This document shows positions 18,375-27,710 of a stretch of 64,000 bases of DNA, piece after piece. Position 1 is the stretch's first letter. Every line of letters starts with the position of its first letter. The position numbers were made by a program, and so were the translations under genes. The notes beneath the pieces are model-generated. The model did not search any database and was not told the DNA's origin. It was given only the letters and a program-made list of their open reading frames with translations. The stretch is from Lutibacter sp. A80 (GTDB lineage Bacteria; Bacteroidota; Bacteroidia; Flavobacteriales; Flavobacteriaceae): positions 3,578,501-3,642,500 of the forward strand of contig NZ_CP092480.1 in NCBI RefSeq assembly GCF_022429645.1. The letters are read 5' to 3'.

Positions 18375-19565
18375 ATGAAAAAAAATATTCTATTTATAAT
18401 TCCAAGTCTAGATGCAGGTGGTGCAGAAAAGAGCTTAATAAATTTATTGAGTGTATTTGATTATTCTAAATATAATGTTGATTTAGTGTTGTTTAATAAA
18501 ACAGGATTGTTTTTAAACATGCTTCCCAAAGAAGTTTCAATTATTGAAATAAAAGGTGATTATACTGATTTTGTTCTGCCTTTAAAAGAATCTATATTAC
18601 AATTTATTAAACAATTTAAATTTAGGTTAGTGTTTAATAGGTTGCTATTTACGTTTAAAAATAAGTTTATTAAAAATAAAGCTTTAGCTGAGCAGTATTC
18701 TTGGAAAAATATGAGCACTGTAATTCCAAAGTCCGATAAAAAATATGATACAGCTATTGCTTTTTTAGAAAAATCATCTATTTATTTTTTAGTTGATAAA
18801 ATTGAAGCTAATAAAAAAATTGGATTTATACATAATGATTACAATAAGTTAGATTTAAATAAAGAATTTGATAATTTTTATTTTACAAAACTAAATTATT
18901 TGGTTACGGTTTCAGAAGAATGTTTAAGCGTATTAAAATTTATTTTTCCTAAATTAAAACAAAAAATTAAAACTATACATAATATTGTATCAACAGAATT
19001 AATATCCCAACTAGCTGAGAGCGACGCAGCAAATGAAATGATTATAGGTAAATATAATATTCTTTCAATAGGTAGATTACATCCTCAAAAAGGGTTTGAT
19101 ATGGCAGTAGATGCTTGTGGAATAATTAAGAGAAAAGGTTATAATTTAAATTGGTATATTATAGGAGAAGGAAATGAAAGGGAAAATTTAGAGATTAAAA
19201 TAAAAGAAAAAGAACTAGTTGAGAACTTTTATTTGCTGGGATTAAAAGAGAATCCTTATCCTTTTATAAAAAAAGCAGATGTTTTTGTTCAGTCATCTAA
19301 ATACGAGGGAAAATCAATTGTAATTGATGAAGCAAAGATTTTAAATAAACCAATTGTAACAACAAATTATTCAACAGTTAAAGACCAAATACAGCATAAT
19401 ATAAATGGTTTAGTTGTAGAAATAAATGCCGAAAGCTTAGCAAATGGAATTATAAAAATGATAATGGATAAAGATTTAAGAGAAAGTTTAGTTTTTAATT
19501 TAAATAAAGAAAATTTAGGAACAGAACATGAAATTAATAATTTGTATAATCTGATTGAATATTAG
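18375..19565 (+). CDS. Family 4 glycosyltransferase (tandem paralogue 1)
   Basis: The 396-residue GT-B enzyme begins with LFIIPSLDAGGAEKSLINLL, the GGAE nucleotide-sugar-side signature. Its C-terminal domain has ILSIGRLHPQKGFDMAVDA (about residue 228) and the EX7E-type site near SSKYEGKSIVIDEAKILNKP (about 310). It is the same length as, and collinear with, the next gene, which points to a local duplication. It lies 3 bases before that gene. The substrate is unknown. Confidence 0.9.
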   Translation: MKKNILFIIPSLDAGGAEKSLINLLSVFDYSKYNVDLVLFNKTGLFLNMLPKEVSIIEIKGDYTDFVLPLKESILQFIKQFKFRLVFNRLLFTFKNKFIKNKALAEQYSWKNMSTVIPKSDKKYDTAIAFLEKSSIYFLVDKIEANKKIGFIHNDYNKLDLNKEFDNFYFTKLNYLVTVSEECLSVLKFIFPKLKQKIKTIHNIVSTELISQLAESDAANEMIIGKYNILSIGRLHPQKGFDMAVDACGIIKRKGYNLNWYIIGEGNERENLEIKIKEKELVENFYLLGLKENPYPFIKKADVFVQSSKYEGKSIVIDEAKILNKPIVTTNYSTVKDQIQHNINGLVVEINAESLANGIIKMIMDKDLRESLVFNLNKENLGTEHEINNLYNLIEY

Positions 19566-19568
19566 ACA

Positions 19569-20759
19569 ATGAAAAAAGATATTCTTTTTATTATGAACAG
19601 TTTAAACTGTGGTGGTGCAGAAAAAGCTTTAGTTTCTTTATTACAAGTAATAGATTACAATAGATACAATGTAGACTTATATTTGTTTAAAAAAGAAGGA
19701 ATGTTTATAAAAGATGTACCAAAAGAAGTTACAATTTTACAGCAGCCTAAAAATTATTCTTTTTTCGATATGTCTATAAAGAAAGCAATAGTACAAAACT
19801 TAAAAAAAGGCAATTTTAAATTAATATTTTATAGAATGTTAGCCGGATTTGTTTATAAAATTGAAAAAAAACCAGTAGTTAGAGAACAAAAAGCTTGGAA
19901 ATACCTAAAAAAAGTAATTCCAAGCTTATCTAAAAAATACGTTGCTGCTATTGGCTATTTGGAAAAAACGCCTAATTATTTTTGTATAGATAAAGTAAAT
20001 GCAAAAATTAAAATAGGGTTTGTACATACGGACTTAGAGAAACTTGGAATTGATTTTATTAAAGAGCAAAAATATTTAACAAAATTAGATCATATTATAA
20101 CGGTATCAAAAGAATTACGAGATAGACTGTCTTTAAGATTGCCTTTTTTATCTTCAAAAATTACTTTTATAGAAAATATAGTTTCCAAAAATAAATTAAT
20201 TAAATTATCAAATGAACCAATGTCAATTAGTTTAGATAAAAATTATTTTAATATTTTGTATGTTGGTAGGTTAGCAAAAGAGAAAGGGCTTTTTTTTGGA
20301 TTAGACGCAATTGAAATTTTAATTAAGAAAGAATATAAAATTAAATGGTTAATAATAGGTGAGGGTAATAAAAAGGAAGAACTGGAAAAAGCTTCACAAG
20401 ATAAAGGAATTCGTGAAAATATTATTTTTTTAGGATTTAAAGAAAACCCTTATCCTTATATGAAAGAATGTGATTTATTCCTATTACCATCTTTTTATGA
20501 AGGTAAGTCAATTTCTTTGGAAGAAGTAAAATTATTGCATAAACCAATTGTGGTTACTAATTTTAGTTCTGCTCAAGACCAAATTGTTGATAATAAGACA
20601 GGTTTAATTTCCGAGTTTACACCAAAATCAATTGCCGATAATATTGAAAGGCTATTTGTTAGTAATGACTTAAGAGAATCTTTTATAAAAAACTTGTCAT
20701 TAAATATGGATGGAACAGAAAGTGAAATTAATAAACTTTACAATATATTAGAAAATTAA
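19569..20759 (+). CDS. Family 4 glycosyltransferase (tandem paralogue 2)
   Basis: Also 396 residues. It starts LFIMNSLNCGGAEKALVSLL, with ILYVGRLAKEKGLFFGLDAI and PSFYEGKSISLEEVKLLHKP in the C-terminal domain. Nearly every block of its neighbour at 18375 is found here in the same order, including FLGFKENPYPYMKECD against YLLGLKENPYPFIKKAD. The two probably add related sugars or make consecutive similar linkages. The stop overlaps the next start (TAATG). Confidence 0.9.
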   Translation: MKKDILFIMNSLNCGGAEKALVSLLQVIDYNRYNVDLYLFKKEGMFIKDVPKEVTILQQPKNYSFFDMSIKKAIVQNLKKGNFKLIFYRMLAGFVYKIEKKPVVREQKAWKYLKKVIPSLSKKYVAAIGYLEKTPNYFCIDKVNAKIKIGFVHTDLEKLGIDFIKEQKYLTKLDHIITVSKELRDRLSLRLPFLSSKITFIENIVSKNKLIKLSNEPMSISLDKNYFNILYVGRLAKEKGLFFGLDAIEILIKKEYKIKWLIIGEGNKKEELEKASQDKGIRENIIFLGFKENPYPYMKECDLFLLPSFYEGKSISLEEVKLLHKPIVVTNFSSAQDQIVDNKTGLISEFTPKSIADNIERLFVSNDLRESFIKNLSLNMDGTESEINKLYNILEN

Positions 20760-21661
20760 TGTTAGTTACAATATTTACTCCAGTTTTTAATAGAAAGCAT
20801 TTAGTTATAGATCTTTATGAATGTCTGTTGAGGCAAAGTTTTAAAGATTTTGAATGGGTAATTGTTGATGATGGGAGTTCTGATGGGCTCGAAGAGGTAG
20901 TTAATAATTTAATTAGTGATAATAAAATTAAAATAAAATACTTTTATAAGGAAAATGGAGGAAAGCATACAGCAATTAATTTAGGAGTAAAAAAAGCTAA
21001 CGGGGAATTATTTTTTTTAGTTGATAGCGATGATCTTTTAGTAGATAATGCTTTAGAATTAATGTCTAAAAAATGGCCTGAAATTAATGAGAACCCATTA
21101 ATTTGCGGTATTGTAGGTTTGTTTAAATTTGAAAATGGCAATGTTGTAGGAGATACTTTTAATGATTCTTTAGAAAAAGTTTCTTTTGCGGATATATATT
21201 TAAAATACAATCTAAAAGGGGATAAAACTGTTGCATTTAAAACAAAAATTATGAAGGATTACCCTTTCCCAGAGAAAAAAGGGGTAAAGTTTGTTTTTGA
21301 AGCAGTAGTTTGGCACGATATGGCAAAAAAATATTTTGTGATATGCTTAAATGAGATAATTGGTATTGTTAATTATCAACAAGAAGGTTTATCAGATAGT
21401 TCATATAAATTATGGTATATTGAAGGATTAGCATTCTCTTTTTTTCAATCTATAATTAAAAATATTCATCCATTTAACAAATATCCAAAAAAATATATTT
21501 CCAATTATATTCATTTAGCATCAAGTAGTCTATTGTCAAATAAGAATTATTTTTTGCAATTAAAATCTATTAAAAGTAAGTTTATATATATACTTATTTT
21601 TCCTAGGGCTTATTTTGCATATTTAAGAATGAGAAATAAAGTAATCAAAAGAGAAGAATGA
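20759..21661 (+). CDS. Family 2 glycosyltransferase
   Basis: The 300-residue GT2 enzyme has TIFTPVFNRKHLVIDLYECL at the start, VDDGSSDG (about residue 38), and the metal-binding LVDSDDLLVDNA (about 89). It is collinear with the gene at 26826 (shared CGIVGL, LKGDKTVAF and KYPF-type blocks), so the cluster carries a second dispersed pair of paralogues. It is coupled at both ends: a 1-base overlap upstream and a 4-base ATGA overlap downstream. Confidence 0.88.
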   Translation: MLVTIFTPVFNRKHLVIDLYECLLRQSFKDFEWVIVDDGSSDGLEEVVNNLISDNKIKIKYFYKENGGKHTAINLGVKKANGELFFLVDSDDLLVDNALELMSKKWPEINENPLICGIVGLFKFENGNVVGDTFNDSLEKVSFADIYLKYNLKGDKTVAFKTKIMKDYPFPEKKGVKFVFEAVVWHDMAKKYFVICLNEIIGIVNYQQEGLSDSSYKLWYIEGLAFSFFQSIIKNIHPFNKYPKKYISNYIHLASSSLLSNKNYFLQLKSIKSKFIYILIFPRAYFAYLRMRNKVIKREE

Positions 21662-22218
21662 TATTTAAACTTATAAAAAAAATTATATTGAAGTTGAAAG
21701 GGATATCAAATGAACAGTTGTCCTTAAATGCTAATATTGCAGCTGGTCTGAAAGTTGGTGAAAATTGTTCGGGTCTTATAGGTTGTACAATAGATCACGG
21801 TCATTGTTGGTTAATTGAAATTGGAGATAATGTGGTTTTTGCACCTCAAGTGTATTTATTAGCTCATGATACTAGTACTAAAAGAAGTTTGGGGTATACA
21901 AAAATAGGTAAAGTTAAAATAGGTGATAATTGTTTTATTGGTGCAAGAGCTTTAATAATGCCTAATGTAAGTATTGGAAATAACACAATAATTGGTGCAG
22001 GTAGTATTGTTACGAAATCTATTCCGGCAAATGTTGTGGCAGCTGGAAATCCAGCTAAAGTTATTAGTTCCATTGCTGAATATGAAAAGAGAATAAAGAA
22101 ATTAATTGAAGATTCACCAACTTATGAAAAGGAATATACTATGTCACATAATATTAACGATATTATGAAACAAAAAATGTGTAAAGATTTGGATTCTCTA
22201 AGTGGATTTGTAAGATAA
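21658..22218 (+). CDS. Hexapeptide-repeat acyltransferase (WcaF/CapG/maltose-acetyltransferase type)
   Basis: The 186-residue protein is almost entirely left-handed beta-helix hexapeptide repeats, with the catalytic-type segment VYLLAHDTSTKRSLGYTKIG (His near residue 70) and the ending IGAGSIVTKSIPANVVAAGNPAKVI. It resembles O-acetyltransferases of capsule and colanic-acid loci, so O-acetylation of the glycan is likely. The 4-base overlap with the preceding glycosyltransferase suggests they act on the same residue. Confidence 0.87.
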   Translation: MIFKLIKKIILKLKGISNEQLSLNANIAAGLKVGENCSGLIGCTIDHGHCWLIEIGDNVVFAPQVYLLAHDTSTKRSLGYTKIGKVKIGDNCFIGARALIMPNVSIGNNTIIGAGSIVTKSIPANVVAAGNPAKVISSIAEYEKRIKKLIEDSPTYEKEYTMSHNINDIMKQKMCKDLDSLSGFVR

Positions 22219-22224
22219 AAAAGT

Positions 22225-23388
22225 ATGAATTATATTGTTATTTTAATAATTATAATTATTGTTTTAATAGATATTATACCACAATTTATTTCTTGGAAAA
22301 ATCGTATTTATATAGGAAGATGGGAAACAACAGAGGTTTGGAAAGTAGCTATATTAAAAAAATCGATAAAATGGTTTAAAAAAACACCTACTATAAAACT
22401 AACGGATAATAATAGATTAATTATTATAGATATTTTAAAAGGAAATTATAAAAGAAAATCTATACAACATTGGCAGGAAGCTGGGTTAGTTTTAGGTTTA
22501 ACACAAGTTTATATTGAGAATAAAGATAAAAATATTAAAAAGGAGCTTATAAACTATATTAATACTAAAATAACTGAGAAAGGCAATTGGATAGAGCAGC
22601 CAAAAGAGATAGATGGCGTTATTTTAGCATACGCTATTTTAAATATATCTTGGGTAAATCATCAAAAAAATAAACCAGCTTATGATGCTGTGTATCAATT
22701 AATCAAACGTTTAATTGGAGAAGATGATACGGTACAATATCGTAAAAGCATGAAACACTATCGGTATGTAGATACAATTGGTTTTATATGTCCGTTTTTA
22801 GTTTTATATGGTGTTAAATTTAAAAATAAAGAAGCGTTAGATTTAGGCTTGTTTCAAATAACTGCATTTAACAAATATGCAATGTTACAAGAGTCTTTTA
22901 TTCCTTGCCATAGCTATCATATTAAAACAAAATTATCTGTTGGCTTATTTGGTTGGGGACGTGGTTTAGGTTGGTATGCCATCGGTTTAATTGATGCTTG
23001 GAATGCTTTACCAGAAGATGATTTAGATAAAAAGGTGCTAACCAATAATGTTATCTTATTTACAAAAATGATTTTAAAATTTCAAAATGTAAATGGTAGT
23101 TGGAACTGGATGATTACAAGTGCAGAAGCTAGAGCAGATTCTTCTACAACTGCTACTCTTGCTTGGTTTTTAGTTAATGCTGCTAAAATAGATGAACTAG
23201 AAACTGAGTGTTTAAATGCAAAAGATAAAGCTTTAAATTATTTAATGAAAGTAACACGTCGTAATGGGGCTATCGATTTTTCACAAGGAGACACTAAGGG
23301 AATTGGTGTATATTCCCAAAATTTTGATATTTTACCATTTACGCAAGGATTTACTTTAAGAACTAGTTTTTTAAATAAGACTGAATGA
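22225..23388 (+). CDS. Membrane-anchored GH88/GH105-like glycoside hydrolase
   Basis: A 387-residue protein with one N-terminal hydrophobic anchor (about residues 4-22) and an (alpha/alpha)6-barrel domain of the unsaturated-uronyl hydrolase type. Family-like blocks are HWQEAGLVLGL (about 82), LFGWGRGLGWYAIGLIDAW (about 243) and ARADSSTTATLAWFL (about 302). GH88/GH105 enzymes hydrate and cleave unsaturated uronic acids left by polysaccharide lyases. Such an enzyme inside a biosynthetic operon is unusual. It may trim or remodel the glycan, or it may be a domain relative with another role. It is coupled to the next gene by an ATGA overlap. Confidence 0.78.
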   Translation: MNYIVILIIIIIVLIDIIPQFISWKNRIYIGRWETTEVWKVAILKKSIKWFKKTPTIKLTDNNRLIIIDILKGNYKRKSIQHWQEAGLVLGLTQVYIENKDKNIKKELINYINTKITEKGNWIEQPKEIDGVILAYAILNISWVNHQKNKPAYDAVYQLIKRLIGEDDTVQYRKSMKHYRYVDTIGFICPFLVLYGVKFKNKEALDLGLFQITAFNKYAMLQESFIPCHSYHIKTKLSVGLFGWGRGLGWYAIGLIDAWNALPEDDLDKKVLTNNVILFTKMILKFQNVNGSWNWMITSAEARADSSTTATLAWFLVNAAKIDELETECLNAKDKALNYLMKVTRRNGAIDFSQGDTKGIGVYSQNFDILPFTQGFTLRTSFLNKTE

Positions 23389-24494
23389 TAAAGTTATTCT
23401 ATATTACAAATGCAATTAATGGCTCAGGAGGCTTAGAGCGTGTACTGGCGGTAAAAGCAAGTTATTTGGCAGATACATTAGGGTATAAAGTACATATTCT
23501 AACTTTAAATAATGGTGACAAATCTCCATTTTACAACTTTAGTACTAATATTAAGTTTATTGATATTAAAGTAAGTGGCAATGCTATCAATTATTTTTTA
23601 CAGTATAAAAAAGGAATAAAAAATGCGTTGAAAGTTGTAAACCCAGATGTTATTTCGGTATGTGATGATGGTTTAAAAGGTCTGTTATTTCCAATATTCT
23701 TTGGAAAAAAAACACCTGTTATTTATGAACGGCATGCCTCCTTAGATTTTAATTTTATTTCAGAAAAAAATAATTCAGCAATTCAAAAGCTTAAAAATTA
23801 TGGTGTACAATCTGCAATGCTTTGGAGTGCAAAAAAGTTTGATGCTTTTGTAGTACTTACCAATGGAAATAAAAAAGATTGGCATACAGTTAATTGTACA
23901 GCAATTCCAAATCCTTCTCCATTTAAAAATAGTATTAAAGATTTTAAAGCAGCAAAAAAAAATATAATTTTAGCTGTAGGGTCCCAGAGTTATAATAAAG
24001 GTTTTGATAGGCTACTTACCATTTGGGGGTTGATTGAAAAAAAATATCCAGATTGGAGCATAGAGGTTTATGGAAAACAACATAAAAAACTTAATTTGCA
24101 ACAAAAGTTAAAGGAGCAAGGTTTGAGTGCACGTTTTAGTTTTAATGAGCCAATTAAAAATATAGCAGATAAATATGCTGAAGCTTCCATATTTGTATTG
24201 CCTTCAAGGTCAGAAGGTTTTGGTATGGTATTGATAGAAGCCATGAGTTTTGGAGTACCCTGTGTTGCGTTTGACTGTCCACACGGTCCAGCAGATATTA
24301 TAAGCAATAATAAGGATGGTTATATAGTTGCGAATGGAAATTTAGAAGAATTTGCAGAAAAGTTAGCCACACTTATAGAACATCAAGAAAAAAGAAAGCA
24401 GATGAGTGGAGCGGCTATTAAAAACGTAAGACGTTATGCTCCAGAAAAAATAATGCCACTTTGGGATGAATTGTTTAAAAAAATGATCAATTAA
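23385..24494 (+). CDS. Family 4 glycosyltransferase
   Basis: A 369-residue GT-B enzyme. The N-terminal domain starts YITNAINGSGGLERVLAVKA; the C-terminal domain has ILAVGSQSYNKGFDRLLTIW (about residue 190) and the donor-site SRSEGFGMVLIEAMSFGVPC (about 275), including the EX7E motif. It resembles capsule and N-glycan GT4 enzymes such as PglJ/PglH and AmsD. The substrate is unknown. Confidence 0.9.
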   Translation: MIKLFYITNAINGSGGLERVLAVKASYLADTLGYKVHILTLNNGDKSPFYNFSTNIKFIDIKVSGNAINYFLQYKKGIKNALKVVNPDVISVCDDGLKGLLFPIFFGKKTPVIYERHASLDFNFISEKNNSAIQKLKNYGVQSAMLWSAKKFDAFVVLTNGNKKDWHTVNCTAIPNPSPFKNSIKDFKAAKKNIILAVGSQSYNKGFDRLLTIWGLIEKKYPDWSIEVYGKQHKKLNLQQKLKEQGLSARFSFNEPIKNIADKYAEASIFVLPSRSEGFGMVLIEAMSFGVPCVAFDCPHGPADIISNNKDGYIVANGNLEEFAEKLATLIEHQEKRKQMSGAAIKNVRRYAPEKIMPLWDELFKKMIN

Positions 24495-24496
24495 CC

Positions 24497-25711
24497 ATGA
24501 AAAAGATATTATTAATGATTCCGTATGGTAGTGTTGGTGGCATGGAAAGGTTAGCTTTGACTTTTTATGATTATTACAAAAGTAAAGGATATATAGTTAA
24601 AGGGTTAAAAATAATTAAATTAAATAATGATATAATTTCATTTGGAGATGATGAGATTTATTTAAGTAATAAAGATTTTAATGAAATGTCAAGATTTCAA
24701 AGAATGATATTTTATTTAAAGTGTCCTTTCTTAATAAATAGGCTAGTTAAAAAATATGAAATATCACATTCTATAGCTTTTGGTGATATGGCTAATTTAT
24801 TTAGTAGTTTGTCATTTAGTAAAGAATTTAAAGTTGGCAGTATTCATGCTTTAAAAAGTTCAGAATTTTCAGGCTTGTCTACCTTTAATAAAATATTTAA
24901 ATTAAGCTATAAGTCGACGTATTACTTTTTAGATAAAGTAGTATGTATTAGCAAAGGGATAAAGGATGATCTTATTGAAAATTGTTCATTTAAATTTAAA
25001 AATAAACTTATTGTAATTTATAATCCTCATAATATAAAAAGGATTAGAGAATTAGCTAATGATTCAATATTGGATATGGAAGAATCAATCCTTTTTCAAG
25101 GTCAAGTTATATTATTTTTGGGACGTGTTTCTATTCAAAAAGCTCCTTGGCACTTATTAAAGGCGTTTAAAGACGTGTTGTTAAAGTTTCCTAAAGCAAA
25201 ATTAGTATTTTTAGGAGCTGGGCAGGTAGAAGTTATAGATTATTTAAATAACTTAATAGCTGATTATAAATTACAAGAGAATATTATTTTTTTAGGTAGA
25301 AAATCGAATCCTTATAAATATCTTAAGAAGGCAAAAGTTTTAGCATTATCTTCTTATTATGAAGGGACTCCAAATGTAATTATAGAAGCAATGGCTTTAG
25401 AAACTCCAATAGTAACAACAAATTGTACAGATGGAATTGGAGAGCTGATGGGTTTAAAAAATAATGAAAAATATAAATTAAAAAATATAAAGACCGAAGT
25501 AGGGTTTATAACTCCATCTGTTTTTAGAGGAGATTTGAATATACCTGAAGATAAACTTTGTACAATTGAAGAGAAATTAATAGCAGAAGCTATAAGTGAT
25601 GTATTGAATAATGATTTTTGTTATAAAAACTCATCTGAAGTTGATAAGTTGCTTTCAAAATTTAATTTAAATCTAATTGCAAAGGATTATTTATTAAAAT
25701 TAAACAAATGA
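24497..25711 (+). CDS. Family 4 glycosyltransferase
   Basis: A 404-residue GT-B enzyme starting LLMIPYGSVGGMERLALTFY. It has ILFLGRVSIQKAPWHLLKAF (about residue 209) and SSYYEGTPNVIIEAMALETP (about 290) in the donor domain. It is somewhat longer than its neighbours because of an insert near GIGELMGLKNNEKYKLKNIK (about 320). It shares a 4-base ATGA overlap with the EpsG-like gene. The substrate is unknown. Confidence 0.89.
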   Translation: MKKILLMIPYGSVGGMERLALTFYDYYKSKGYIVKGLKIIKLNNDIISFGDDEIYLSNKDFNEMSRFQRMIFYLKCPFLINRLVKKYEISHSIAFGDMANLFSSLSFSKEFKVGSIHALKSSEFSGLSTFNKIFKLSYKSTYYFLDKVVCISKGIKDDLIENCSFKFKNKLIVIYNPHNIKRIRELANDSILDMEESILFQGQVILFLGRVSIQKAPWHLLKAFKDVLLKFPKAKLVFLGAGQVEVIDYLNNLIADYKLQENIIFLGRKSNPYKYLKKAKVLALSSYYEGTPNVIIEAMALETPIVTTNCTDGIGELMGLKNNEKYKLKNIKTEVGFITPSVFRGDLNIPEDKLCTIEEKLIAEAISDVLNNDFCYKNSSEVDKLLSKFNLNLIAKDYLLKLNK

Positions 25712-26796
25712 TTTTTAATTCCATTATACCTATTCCTTCTTATACACCATTATTTTATAATATGGTATTGCTAGTGGTGCTTTTAGCAGTTTTACAGTTA
25801 TTTGTTAAGGGTTATGTAATTAAAGATGCTACTAAAAAGGAAACCGCTTCAGTAATTTTATTAATTGTGGTCACCTTATATATGGGCTTACGGCCTATTA
25901 GTTTTGCCTTTGGAGATATGGGGATGTATGCAAAATACTTTAGAGAATTTGCCAATGGAGCTGAAATTACAAATACAAAAGATATTTTATGGCGCTTGTT
26001 TATGAAGTTTTGTAGCGGTATTATGTCTGCCCAATACTTTTTTTTACTCTGTGCTATTTTGTATATAGTACCCTTGTATGCCGCTGTTAAAAAATGGTTT
26101 GGAATAGATAAGTATTTTATTTTTTTAATGTTAATAGCTTCCTTTTCTTTTTGGGCATACGGCACCAATGGTATTCGGAATGGGATTGCAACTTCTTTTT
26201 TTATTTATGGTTTGGCAATTACCAATAATAAATATATTAAGTATGGGCTATTTTTATTAGCCTATTTAATACACGGCAGCATTATGATACCTATTGCAGC
26301 CTATGTATTAACTACTTATTATAATAATACACGGCATTATTTAATAGGCTGGTTGGTGGCAATACCTTTATCAATAGCCTTAGGTGGTTTTTGGGAAAGT
26401 TTATTTGCATCGCTAGGCTTTGGAGGAGAAAGGTTAAGTTATTTAGGGAATGCAATTGATAAATCTCAATTTTCAAAAACTGGTTTTCGGTGGGATTTTT
26501 TAGTGTATAGTGCAGCAGCTGTATATGCAGGCTATTATTTTATATTTAAGAAACATTTTAACGATAAAATGTACCACCAATTATTTAATATCTATCTTAC
26601 TGCCAATGCCTTTTGGATTTTGGTAATCCGTTCTAGTTTTTCAAACCGTTTTGCGTATTTATCGTGGTTTTTAATGGCGATTATTATTTTTTACCCCTTT
26701 TTTAAGCAACAATTTTTTGTAAAACAACAAAAAGTATTGGCATATACCGTATTGTTGTATTATGGTTTTACCTATTTTATGACAACAATTCTATAA
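25708..26796 (+). CDS. EpsG-family polysaccharide polymerase (Wzy-like membrane protein)
   Basis: The 362-residue integral membrane protein has about nine to ten hydrophobic segments. It has the EpsG-family N-terminal pattern LYMGLRPISFAFGDMGMYAK with a following FREFANG (about residues 56-85) and an ASFSFWAYGTNGIRNGIATS segment (about 143). EpsG proteins are thought to polymerise repeat units or span the membrane in exopolysaccharide systems. A second polymerase-like protein is encoded at 30032. Confidence 0.82.
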   Translation: MIFNSIIPIPSYTPLFYNMVLLVVLLAVLQLFVKGYVIKDATKKETASVILLIVVTLYMGLRPISFAFGDMGMYAKYFREFANGAEITNTKDILWRLFMKFCSGIMSAQYFFLLCAILYIVPLYAAVKKWFGIDKYFIFLMLIASFSFWAYGTNGIRNGIATSFFIYGLAITNNKYIKYGLFLLAYLIHGSIMIPIAAYVLTTYYNNTRHYLIGWLVAIPLSIALGGFWESLFASLGFGGERLSYLGNAIDKSQFSKTGFRWDFLVYSAAAVYAGYYFIFKKHFNDKMYHQLFNIYLTANAFWILVIRSSFSNRFAYLSWFLMAIIIFYPFFKQQFFVKQQKVLAYTVLLYYGFTYFMTTIL

Positions 26797-26825
26797 AAAA
26801 GACCTAATTTTTAAGCGCTAGATAT

Positions 26826-27710
26826 ATGAAATTAGTAACCGTTTTTACCCCAACATACAACAGAGCATTTTGCTTAGGGCAATTGTATGCGAGTTTAATA
26901 AAACAAACAGCAACTAATTTTTGTTGGCTTATTATAGATGATGGTTCTACAGATACTACAAAAGAACTGGTGCAAACTTGGATTGCTGAACATAAAATTG
27001 AGATAAACTATGTTTTTCAAGAAAACCAAGGAATGCACGGGGCACATAATACAGCCTATAGTCTAATCACTACCGAGTTAAATGTATGTATAGATTCGGA
27101 TGATTATATGCCCAACAATGCTATTGAGTTGATTTTAAATAAATGGGAAAGCGTTAAACATAAAAATACTATTGCTGGGATTGTAGGTTTAGATGTATTA
27201 AAAAATGGAACTATCATAGGAAAACAATTTCCTGAAGCTTTAGAATTTAGTACATTAAATAATATGTATACGCAATATAAAATTACTGGAGATAAAAAAT
27301 TGGTATTTAGAACTGATGTAGTTAAGAAATATCCAAAATACCCTATTTTTAAAAATGAGCGTTTTGTACCGTTGGGTACTTTGTATTTAATGATAGATCA
27401 AGATTATGAATTAGCCTGTTTAAACAAGCCATTATGTGTGGTAGAATATTTACCAGATGGTTCGTCAAATACTATTTTTAAGCAATATAGATTAAACCCA
27501 AAAGGGTTTCGTTATGCAAGAGGCGTTGAATTAAAATACCTAACTAGTTTTAAGGAAAAAGTAAAAAAATGCTTACATTTAATATCTTCAACCTTATTTA
27601 TAGGCGATTTTCAATTTTTTAAAAACAATCCTCAAAAATTATTAACAGTGGTTTGTTTTCCTTTTGGTTTTATATTTCACGGCTATATACTTTTAAAAAG
27701 TAAAAAATGA
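26826..27710 (+). CDS. Family 2 glycosyltransferase
   Basis: The 294-residue GT2 enzyme starts LVTVFTPTYNRAFCLGQLYA, with IDDGSTDTTK (about residue 38) and the metal-binding CIDSDDYMPNNA (about 88). It is a dispersed paralogue of the gene at 20759. A hydrophobic segment near the C-terminus (VVCFPFGFIFHGYILL) suggests membrane attachment. It overlaps the next gene by 4 bases. Confidence 0.88.
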   Translation: MKLVTVFTPTYNRAFCLGQLYASLIKQTATNFCWLIIDDGSTDTTKELVQTWIAEHKIEINYVFQENQGMHGAHNTAYSLITTELNVCIDSDDYMPNNAIELILNKWESVKHKNTIAGIVGLDVLKNGTIIGKQFPEALEFSTLNNMYTQYKITGDKKLVFRTDVVKKYPKYPIFKNERFVPLGTLYLMIDQDYELACLNKPLCVVEYLPDGSSNTIFKQYRLNPKGFRYARGVELKYLTSFKEKVKKCLHLISSTLFIGDFQFFKNNPQKLLTVVCFPFGFIFHGYILLKSKK

